Source of the DNA: an uncultured Prevotellaceae bacterium
GTDB lineage: Bacteria > Bacteroidota > Bacteroidia > Bacteroidales > Bacteroidaceae
Assembly: GCA_946415365.1 (NCBI GenBank)
Contig: CAMKSE010000006.1
Location: 1 to 64,000, forward strand
Reading direction: 5' to 3'
DNA length: 64,000 nt
The notes beneath the pieces are model-generated. The model was not told the origin of the DNA. It did no database searches and worked only from the letters and a program-made list of their open reading frames with translations. Both the position numbers and the translations under genes were made by a program. Positions 58,514-64,000 of this stretch are shown here, in pieces. Numbering within the stretch: position 1 is the first letter of the stretch; every line of letters begins with the position of its first letter.

Positions 58514-58752
58514 ACATCGGTGTACATTGCTGTCCACCGAAGTACACTATAATCCACCGAAGTACACTGTTGTAGTCCACTGAAGTACACTATAGTCCAC
58601 CGAAGTACACTGTTGTAGTTCATCGAAGTACACTATAGTCCACCAAAGTACACTGTTGTAGTTCATCGAAGTACACTATAGTTCACCAAAGTACACTGTT
58701 GTAGTTCATCGCAGTACACTATAGTTCACCTCAGTACATCGGAGTACACTCT
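58514..58752. repeat. array of about 10 units of 21/22 bp (iteron-like)
   Basis: The core (T/C)CA(C/T)CGAAGTACACT is repeated about ten times with alternating 21- and 22-base spacing, giving a 43-bp superunit (units end alternately in ACTATA and ACTGTTG). Earlier bases 58480-58514 carry short CTGTTATA and GTTACCGA(T/C)CG repeats. Two helical turns per unit is typical of protein-binding arrays such as plasmid iterons or partition sites. It does not encode a protein, because 43 is not a multiple of three. Confidence 0.9.
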
Positions 58753-58776
58753 TATAATGATCCTGTTTCCCAGGTT

Positions 58777-59001
58777 CCTTGTCGCCCGCGTGATTTCGGG
58801 AATCTTTTTCTGCGAAGTTACCGTGTCCCCTGCAATCTGCAAGTCGTGCCTTATGAACAATCTTCCTTTTCCTCAGAAAAGAGTATTCTTCATGTCAGAC
58901 TTGCCTGTTTTGCATCAGCCACACTTCGGAAAGCAGAAAAATCTTCCCGATCACTTGGCCGAAAGGCTTCAAAGTTAGGGAAATAAAAGCTTTCAAGCAA
59001 C
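58777..59001 (+). promoter_or_regulatory. long leader, copy 2, ahead of the phosphoribosyltransferase gene
   Basis: This matches the leader at 56560-56783 through its whole length, with the same order of motifs (CTGCGAAGTTACCGTG, CAATCTGCAAGTCGTG, TCGGAAAGCAGAAAAATC, CCGAAAGGCTT), and ends 0-1 base before the start codon in both cases. It lies right after the iteron-like array. Confidence 0.7.
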
Positions 59002-59586
59002 ATGGAAAAAGTCAAGGTTTACATCAAGGGTCAAGAGGACAAGGAACTATATAGTTTCCTTCGCTATTATCCTATGCGAATTAAGAACGTAGGCATCGAG
59101 GACATTTTCTCGCGTCAGATGGTCTATGACTTCAAATCCGGACTCCTTCAGCAGAGCATCGCAAAGTGTGTTGCCAAGGAACTTGTAAAGACATACGGAC
59201 GTAAGGTAAAGAACGTGGTTTTCTCCTGCATTCCTGCAAGCAGCCAAGAGAAGAACGAGGTACGCAACAAGGCTTTTTCAGCCCTTGTATGTCAGTTTTC
59301 GGGTGCCATTGACGGCTATTCCCATGTTAAGGTATTGGGAGAGCGCACCTCAGTCCATGGAACGAAAGTCAAGAAAGAAATCCGTGAGCAGCGCATGAAC
59401 GAGCAGAACTCCATCGAGGTTGATGCGCCATTCTTCTTTGGCAAGAATGTGTGTATATGGGATGACATCGTAACCACCGGCACCTCATTCTGCTATTTCA
59501 CCTCTCAGCTTGAAAAGGTTGGGGCGCACGTAACCAACGGATTCTTTCTCGGAAAGACATCATACAAATACAGACCACAATCATAA
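59002..59586 (+). CDS. phosphoribosyltransferase-like protein (ComF type)
   Basis: This 194-residue protein has the PRPP-binding motif VCIWDDIVTTGTSF (about 151-164) and a hood part rich in basic residues. It resembles ComF and orphan phosphoribosyltransferases. ComF acts in DNA uptake in other bacteria. An adjacent SLOG protein suggests nucleotide processing. The ATG at 59002 follows the leader. Confidence 0.83.
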   Translation: MEKVKVYIKGQEDKELYSFLRYYPMRIKNVGIEDIFSRQMVYDFKSGLLQQSIAKCVAKELVKTYGRKVKNVVFSCIPASSQEKNEVRNKAFSALVCQFSGAIDGYSHVKVLGERTSVHGTKVKKEIREQRMNEQNSIEVDAPFFFGKNVCIWDDIVTTGTSFCYFTSQLEKVGAHVTNGFFLGKTSYKYRPQS

Positions 59587-59596
59587 ATTCTACAAT

Positions 59597-60085
59597 ATGG
59601 AACAAACAAGATTCAGTAAGGCTGTCTCGGCAGCATTCACAGGACATCGATCCTGTCAGTATTCAATGAGGGACTGCATCAAGGCACGTCTCAGAGACTC
59701 TATCTCCAAGGCTTATGAGCATGGCATCCGTAATTTCATCAGCGGCTTTGCCATCGGCTTTGACATGCTTGCGGCAGAGGTTGTAGTATCGATGAAGGCA
59801 GAATTTCCCGATATTACCCTGACCGCTGCAATCCCGTTCAATGGGCAGTCCCTGCGTTACTCGCTTTCAGACAAGCTCCGCTATGAACGGCTGATGAACC
59901 AGGCCGACGAGGTGATAGTGCTCAGTGAGAGCTACTACACTCGTTGCTACCTTGAACGGGACGAGTTCATGGTTGACCACTCAAATCTTCTGATAGCCTA
60001 CTATGACGGTCGGGAGAAGGGTGGAACCTACTACACGGTGAAGAAGGCCACGAACCAGGGAATCCGGGTGGTCAATCTCTTTTGA
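59597..60085 (+). CDS. SLOG family protein (DUF1273/YpsA-like)
   Basis: This 162-residue protein has AAFTGHRSCQ at the start, then FISGFAIGFDMLAAEVVVSM and NLLIAYYDGREKGGTYYTVKKATNQGIRVV, the SLOG Rossmann-like nucleotide-binding pattern. SLOG proteins bind nucleotides or their derivatives and occur in defence and competence contexts. It is ten bases after the phosphoribosyltransferase gene. Confidence 0.87.
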   Translation: MEQTRFSKAVSAAFTGHRSCQYSMRDCIKARLRDSISKAYEHGIRNFISGFAIGFDMLAAEVVVSMKAEFPDITLTAAIPFNGQSLRYSLSDKLRYERLMNQADEVIVLSESYYTRCYLERDEFMVDHSNLLIAYYDGREKGGTYYTVKKATNQGIRVVNLF

Positions 60086-60107
60086 GTATTAACTAAACAT
60101 ATCGCTT

Positions 60108-60221
60108 ATGAATGACATAACAGCAATCATTATCATCCCCATCGTATTCCGAATGCTTTTTGCCATTCTTGGGGGCTGGTGGAGAGGTGACAGGAGAAAT
60201 GACTTCCGCAGGGACAGGTGA
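60108..60221 (+). CDS. small membrane protein, 37 residues
   Basis: ATG at 60108 opens MNDITAIIIIPIVFRMLFAI, then LGGWWRGDRRNDFRRDR, ending at TGA 60221. One hydrophobic helix is followed by a very basic tail. It follows the SLOG gene by 22 bases and is too short for ordinary ORF lists. Confidence 0.5.
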   Translation: MNDITAIIIIPIVFRMLFAILGGWWRGDRRNDFRRDR

Positions 60222-60351
60222 GTATTATTCTCTTGACTGAGTGCCATCTATGGTACTCATGGAAACTCCTTCGGAAAACAAGAGCTAAAAATAATCGCAA
60301 ACCGAAGTTAAATAGTTTTGAGGGATGGTATTTTTATGAATAATATTACCG

Positions 60352-60365
60352 TATTACTTGAAATA
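60352..60365. promoter_or_regulatory. 14-bp motif shared by parA promoter and the parA-partner gap
   Basis: TATTACTTGAAATA at 60352-60365 is found inverted as TATTTCAAGTAATA at 61220-61233, just before the gene after parA. It overlaps the -33 region of the parA promoter and is a likely binding site of the partner protein. Confidence 0.6.
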
Positions 60366-60370
60366 TCACC

Positions 60371-60378
60371 TAACTTTG
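60371..60378 (+). promoter_or_regulatory. -7 box (TAACTTTG) of parA
   Basis: TAACTTTG lies about 50 bases before the parA ATG at 60428. The 14-bp motif TATTACTTGAAATA (60352-60365) ends five bases before it. Confidence 0.6.
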
Positions 60379-60427
60379 TGGATGCATTATGGTAGCAGGT
60401 AACAGTAATCGAATAAATAGAACAAGT

Positions 60428-61177
60428 ATGAATAAGACAAAAATTGTATCTGTAGCAAATCACAAGGGTGGAGTGGGAAAGACCACCACCGTTGCAAGTG
60501 TAGGAGTGGGCTTGGCTCGTAAGGGATTCAAGGTACTTCTGGTTGACCTTGACGCTCAGGCGAACCTGACGAGCAGCCTTCTGGAAGAGGAACCGGCCAT
60601 GACTCTCTATGATACACTCATAGAAGGCCATGAACTGAGCATAGTCCATGTCATGGACAATGTTGACATCATCCCTTCAAGTCTTGACCTTTCATCGGCA
60701 GAACTGGAGTTGTCCTCAAAGATGGATCGGGAGTACATCCTCCTTGAACTGCTTGAAGAGGTAAAGCGGGACTATGACTATATTATCATAGACTGTCCTC
60801 CGTCACTCGGACTGCTTACCATCAACGCTCTGGTGGCATCGACAGACCTGTATATCCCCATGACAGCCGAAGTACTGCCAACGCGAGGCATGAACACACT
60901 CATAAAGAGTATTGAAATGGTGAAGAAACGCGCCAACAAAGAGCTGAAGCTATCTGGTATCATCTTCACTCGTTGGCATGGCAGGAACCTCAATAAGGCT
61001 CTGGAGAACCAGCTGAGGAAGCAGTTCGGTAATATCATATTTGAGACGAAGATTCGAGAGAATATCTCTGTGGCAGAAGCTCCTCTCTCTTCAACTGACA
61101 TCTATACCTATAACCCCAAGTGTAACGGTGCAAAGGACTATGGCTCGTTGGTTGAAGAGATAATCAAAAGAGGCTGA
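60428..61177 (+). CDS. parA: ParA family ATPase
   Basis: This 249-residue ATPase has the deviant Walker A NHKGGVGKTT (11-20), the Walker A' VDLDAQANLT and DYIIIDCPPSLG (Walker B). Such proteins move plasmids or mobile elements and often repress their own operon. The ATG at 60428 is chosen over the longer frame. It is followed by a small basic gene, its likely partner. Confidence 0.93.
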   Translation: MNKTKIVSVANHKGGVGKTTTVASVGVGLARKGFKVLLVDLDAQANLTSSLLEEEPAMTLYDTLIEGHELSIVHVMDNVDIIPSSLDLSSAELELSSKMDREYILLELLEEVKRDYDYIIIDCPPSLGLLTINALVASTDLYIPMTAEVLPTRGMNTLIKSIEMVKKRANKELKLSGIIFTRWHGRNLNKALENQLRKQFGNIIFETKIRENISVAEAPLSSTDIYTYNPKCNGAKDYGSLVEEIIKRG

Positions 61178-61198
61178 TTCTGTGTGTGTTAATCATAG

Positions 61199-61233
61199 TA
61201 ATAATATTATTAGTAATACTATTTCAAGTAATA
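61199..61233. repeat. AT-rich palindrome and inverted motif before the partner gene
   Basis: TAATAATATTATTA (61199-61212) is a perfect 14-bp palindrome. It is followed by the inverted 14-bp motif (61220-61233). The parA side also carries AATAATATTA near 60339. Confidence 0.6.
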
Positions 61234-61237
61234 TACT

Positions 61238-61597
61238 ATGGCAAAGAAGAACTTTGAAAAAGGGCTTGAAAAACTGTTCTCAAATGTACAGTCATCTGAG
61301 CCGACAGAAGAAAAGGAAGCTACTCCTGTGAAAGATGATTCTGCCTCTGACGAGAATCATACAAAGAGAGGCCGCCCGGCCTTACACAATAAAGTAATCA
61401 GATTCTGCACGATGGCAGATGATGACAAGGTTACAAAGATTAGGACGATAGCCGCCAGAGAGGGTATTGCAATCAAGGATTTGATGAACCTTGCCTTTGA
61501 CAAAATTATCAATGAGTATGAAAGGAAATACGGGACAGTCAGGCTCCCGAAAGTCAAGAAAGGCGGCGATGTTTCCAAGGTCTTTGACCTTTCCTAA
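61238..61597 (+). CDS. small basic DNA-binding-like ParA partner
   Basis: This 119-residue protein has a low-complexity N-terminal half (QSSEPTEEKEATPVKDDSAS) and a C-terminal part (GRPALHNKVIRFCTMADDDKVTKIRTIAAREGIAIKDLMNLAFDKIINEYERKYG) with the helix-strand pattern of ribbon-helix-helix partners of ParA. It may be the centromere-binding protein, but I cannot confirm the fold. It is preceded by the palindrome and motif and followed by a terminator. Confidence 0.75.
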   Translation: MAKKNFEKGLEKLFSNVQSSEPTEEKEATPVKDDSASDENHTKRGRPALHNKVIRFCTMADDDKVTKIRTIAAREGIAIKDLMNLAFDKIINEYERKYGTVRLPKVKKGGDVSKVFDLS

Positions 61598-61603
61598 TCT
61601 TCA

Positions 61604-61630
61604 GGGAATCTCATATGAGGTTCCCTTTTT
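61604..61630 (+). terminator. intrinsic terminator of the parA operon
   Basis: GGGAATCTCATATGAG pairs with its own inverse (ATCTCATATGAGGTTCCC), then TTTTT. Confidence 0.8.
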
Positions 61631-61673
61631 CAATTCAATGAATCACTTTGAAATATTTAAAGTAAAACAAAAG

Positions 61674-61698
61674 CTTAACCATGTAATACATGATTAAG
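61674..61698. repeat. hairpin CTTAACCATGTA / TACATGATTAAG
   Basis: This is an 11-bp inverted repeat with a one-base loop, without a following T run. It is probably a remnant or a structural element. Confidence 0.5.
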
Positions 61699-61984
61699 CC
61701 TTGTGTTGTAGAGGATGTCCCAATTTTTGTTGACCATTTCTGGTGTTATTATAACCTTCAATCTTACGATATGAAGCATCCTCTTATTTGCTATAGAGGG
61801 ATGTTGCCGTTTGTGAAGCCCATCTTAACGATGTCTATGAAATTCTCCTCCGCATTACTGTTAGGAGGCATCCCTCATGTCATTTCTGGTGCAAAATTAC
61901 ACATTTTTTGTTAAGATAGCACTAATTTTTGTTGAAAATCATTGAAAATTATGTTAAAATGCTTATTTCTTTAAGAAATAGCTA

Positions 61985-62058
61985 TATATTTGCAACGTGT
62001 TTTTCATAGTATTAGATTTAAGGTTAACAGGGTTGCAGCGGCGACCCATTTTTTTTTG
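61985..62058 (+). ncRNA. possible ~60-nt RNA with its own promoter and terminator
   Basis: A palindrome TATTTCTTTAAGAAATA (61964-61980) precedes the -7 box TATATTTG (61985-61992). The predicted start is near 62000. The RNA would end in GGGTTGC-AGCG-GCGACCC (62030-62047) with nine T after it. There is no room for a protein. It is either a small RNA or an attenuated leader. Confidence 0.5.
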
Positions 62059-62146
62059 TACTAGATTAAAGAGATACAAATTGTTGTTGTTTGATGGATA
62101 AAACGGTTGTTCGGTGGATGGATTATATTGTCTTAGATGTTTTTCC

Positions 62147-62154
62147 TACTTTTG
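62147..62154 (+). promoter_or_regulatory. -7 box (TACTTTTG) of the LytTR gene
   Basis: TACTTTTGC lies about 22 bases before the ATG at 62176, so the leader is very short. Confidence 0.55.
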
Positions 62155-62175
62155 CAACATCTTAAAAATTATGTA

Positions 62176-62532
62176 ATGATGAAAAAGATAGGATTTGGTT
62201 CAAATACGAATTGCAGAGAACATGTATTTGTTAAGGATAATAATGGCTTCAAACGTATATGCATCCACAATATTGTGTTTTTGGAGGCACAGCGGAGTTG
62301 TTGTATTATACATCTTCAGAATTGTGAAATGAAAGTCAACGTTCCCTTGTGCGAGGTATTAGATGATTTAGACCCGCATTTGTTTTTAAGAATACACCGT
62401 TCTTATTCGGTAAACCAGGAGCATCTTTTAGAATTGTCAAAGTATAAAGCCATTATCGACAATGGTCAAATATTGAGAGTCGGTAAGGTATATTATCAGA
62501 AAATATTAAAAGGAACTATTCTAATTGGATAG
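62176..62532 (+). CDS. stand-alone LytTR DNA-binding protein
   Basis: This 118-residue protein is mostly a LytTR domain (REHVFVKDNNGFKRICIHNIVFLEAQRSCCIIHLQNCEMKVNVPLCEVLDDLDPHLFLRIHRSYSVNQEHLLELSKYKAIIDNGQILRVGKVYYQKILKG). There is no receiver domain and no kinase next to it. It is the last gene before the second polymerase module and convergent to it. Confidence 0.9.
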   Translation: MMKKIGFGSNTNCREHVFVKDNNGFKRICIHNIVFLEAQRSCCIIHLQNCEMKVNVPLCEVLDDLDPHLFLRIHRSYSVNQEHLLELSKYKAIIDNGQILRVGKVYYQKILKGTILIG

Positions 62533-62536
62533 AGTT

Positions 62537-62734
62537 TTAATACACATCATCGTCGTTATTCTTTGCTTCATAACTTTCTTCATTCTGCTGTATAGCATCT
62601 TTGATGGCTGCATCATATCCGGTCAACGCGGCAAAGGGTGCAAACTGGGCTGCACGGTTCCACATTGACATTCTCGGATGATGCTTCGGCTCGTAGTGTG
62701 GCAGATTGATGATATCGTCGTAATCGTGGGTCAT
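62537..62734 (-). CDS. YolD-like protein, truncated copy
   Basis: This 65-residue protein has the same first 43 residues as the 134-residue YolD copy at 9456 (MTHDYDDIINLPHYEPKHHPRMSMWNRAAQFAPFAALTGYDAAI), followed by a different tail (KDAIQQNEESYEAKNNDDDVY). The beta-rich C-terminal half is missing. Its ATG overlaps the polymerase stop by four bases. Confidence 0.85.
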   Translation of the reverse strand: MTHDYDDIINLPHYEPKHHPRMSMWNRAAQFAPFAALTGYDAAIKDAIQQNEESYEAKNNDDDVY

Positions 62735-64000
62735 GCCTTGTGTCCTCCTATCTGTTCGTTACGTTCCTTGGCTGTGGCTCCTTCCTCGAAGTTCAGGCCT
62801 CGGAGGATGGCATTCTTGCCGAAACGCTGTTTGATTTTCAACTGTGCCTCCTGCATTCGACGCTCCTTGTCAAACTTGGCTTGCTCCTCCTTACGCTGCT
62901 TTTCCAGAGCCTCGTAGTCCGTGAAGAGATCAAGCTGCTGGGGAGCATTCCCTTGTGCCGCCACAGATGCCTCCGATACCACATGGTTCGTTGTCAGATT
63001 CAGCCTGCGAATCAGCAAATCTGGATTCACATGGCTGTCAAACAACTCTGAAGCACCTTCCATGATAAGGCGCGAGGATGATGTGGGCTTCTCGAAATTG
63101 AAGGAGCCGTGAGCATGTTTCGGCACTTGTTTACCGTAGTAGTTGGCGGTTATCTCTCCATGATACTTGGCTCGGATTTCAGGACGAGTCAGACTCTCTG
63201 CATCATAGCCAACAGTCAGTACCAGTTGGTCTGTCACCAAACGCTTCGAAACCAAGTCGAGTGCCATTCCTTCAGCCATTTCCTGTATCACCACACGGGC
63301 TTTCTTGAAAGTATAAGGCTCCTGTAGAACTTGTCCGCTGCTGAAAGAGTTGGTCTCTGGACGATATGCCTTTACAGCTTCCATCGTACATGGTTCCCAG
63401 CCCCAGGCATGGTCTATCAGCAGTTCGGCATTCACGCCAAAGAGCCGGTAAAGCAGTCCCTCGTTCTGTATGGACATTTGGGCCAGCTTACCCATCGTAT
63501 CAATACCATAGACAGCCAGTTTCTCTGCTATGCCTCTGCCTACACGCCAGAACTTCGTGATAGGCTGGTAGTCCCAAAGTTCACGCCGATACGACATTTC
63601 ATCCAGCTCTGCAATACGCACACCGTCTTTGTCTGCGGGCATCTTCTTGGCGACTATATCCATTGCAATCTTTGCCAGATACATGTTTGTGCCGATACCA
63701 GCCGTCGCCGTGATGCCAGTAGTGGCCAGCACGTCGCGGATCATCTTCATGGCTAGTTCATGCGCCGACATCTTGTATGTAGGCAGATAGGACGTTACAT
63801 CCATAAACACCTCGTCGATACTATAGACATGAATATCCTCTGGAGCAATGTATTTCAGATAGGTCTCATAGACCTTGGTGCTCACTTCCATATAGTGAGC
63901 CATACGTGGCGGTGCAGCGATATAGTCGAGTTCTAGGCTTGGATTAGCTTTCAGTTCTGGATCATTGTAGGATTTGCCTGTCATCCTCCATCCTGCAGCT
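62731..64000 (-). CDS. Y-family DNA polymerase (UvrX/DinB-like), copy 2, cut by the window edge
   Basis: The visible 423 residues match the polymerase at 9857-11368, from AAGWRMTGKSYND to the end. The Asp-Glu pair is present (VYSIDEVFMDV). The tail is complete: the QQLDLF clamp motif is intact (CAG CAG), followed by TDYEALEKQ and the end IGGHKA. The N-terminus with the first Asp lies outside the window. It should be active, with an intact clamp contact. Confidence 0.93.
   Translation of the reverse strand, partial: AAGWRMTGKSYNDPELKANPSLELDYIAAPPRMAHYMEVSTKVYETYLKYIAPEDIHVYSIDEVFMDVTSYLPTYKMSAHELAMKMIRDVLATTGITATAGIGTNMYLAKIAMDIVAKKMPADKDGVRIAELDEMSYRRELWDYQPITKFWRVGRGIAEKLAVYGIDTMGKLAQMSIQNEGLLYRLFGVNAELLIDHAWGWEPCTMEAVKAYRPETNSFSSGQVLQEPYTFKKARVVIQEMAEGMALDLVSKRLVTDQLVLTVGYDAESLTRPEIRAKYHGEITANYYGKQVPKHAHGSFNFEKPTSSSRLIMEGASELFDSHVNPDLLIRRLNLTTNHVVSEASVAAQGNAPQQLDLFTDYEALEKQRKEEQAKFDKERRMQEAQLKIKQRFGKNAILRGLNFEEGATAKERNEQIGGHKA

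Larger units (their letters stand above)
61631..62146. other. intergenic stretch between the parA operon and LytTR gene
   Basis: The stretch holds the hairpin at 61674, a leftward -7 box (TAATTTTG, 61891-61898) facing only a 26-codon frame (MPPNSNAEENFIDIVKMGF...), a possible small RNA (61985-62058) and the LytTR promoter. No larger gene is visible. Confidence 0.6.

Noticed and set aside
58514..58752. CRISPR array
   Set aside because: The repeats touch each other without unique spacers and no cas gene is present.
62030..62057. tRNA-like stem
   Set aside because: Only one stem with a T run; no acceptor, D or T arms were found, so it fits a terminator.

Overview
The window reads as a Bacteroidota chromosome, most likely Prevotella or a close relative. 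The reasons are about two dozen promoters with the Bacteroidota -7 box (TAnnTTTG, often TACCTTTG followed by a short leader), Prevotella-type protein families (DUF1294, DUF3795, TIGR04076, lipoproteins with Bacteroidales-style signals, GH2/GH51 enzymes) and radical-SAM and ParA genes of the kind carried by Bacteroidales mobile elements. No rRNA, tRNA, CRISPR array or intact insertion sequence was seen.

Layout. 1-7.4 kb (minus): acetyltransferase, esterase and ATP-grasp operon, then a long operon headed by umuDC and followed by small redox and hydrolase genes. 7.5-9.5 kb (plus): flavin reductase, single-HKD PLD, PNPOx and TIGR04076. 9.4-11.7 kb (minus): a Y-family polymerase plus YolD module. 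11.9-32.4 kb: accessory metabolic and stress genes (Hsp20, MFS, flavodoxin, DUF362, AraC, LysR, hydrolases, acyltransferases, nitroreductase). 32.5-38.9 kb: a divergent GH2 / GH51 pair for galactose- and arabinose-containing glycans. 38.9-41.6 kb: a broken flavocytochrome-type gene and 1 kb of non-coding DNA full of inverted repeats. 41.6-43.5 kb: HipBA toxin-antitoxin. 43.5-50.4 kb: two minus-strand operons, one of them partly duplicating genes at 22.7-24.8 kb. 50.4-53.9 kb: an AraC regulator facing an MBL-fold hydrolase and two radical-SAM genes. 53.9-62.5 kb: a decayed mobile island (integrase remnant, ssb, DUF2958, phosphoribosyltransferase, SLOG protein, ParA and a small basic partner, LytTR regulator) with several unexplained repeats and leaders. 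62.5-64 kb: a second polymerase/YolD module that runs off the edge.

Two themes stand out. First, DNA-damage polymerases. The window holds three Y-family genes. The umuDC pair has substitutions exactly at its functional residues: UmuD has Ala24-Glu25 at the cleavage site and Arg97 for the catalytic Lys, and UmuC has Asn101 for Asp101. This predicts an uncleavable UmuD with a polymerase-dead UmuC. The two polymerase/YolD modules are damaged in complementary ways and share a gene-conversion tract. Second, the island at 54-62.5 kb has non-coding architecture that its genes do not explain: a pair of ~316-bp tandem repeats, a ~220-bp leader copied in front of two unrelated genes, an array of ~10 units of 21/22 bp, a shared 14-bp motif around parA, and a possible ~60-nt RNA with its own promoter and terminator. 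All of this was read by eye; identities are estimates and no database search was run.
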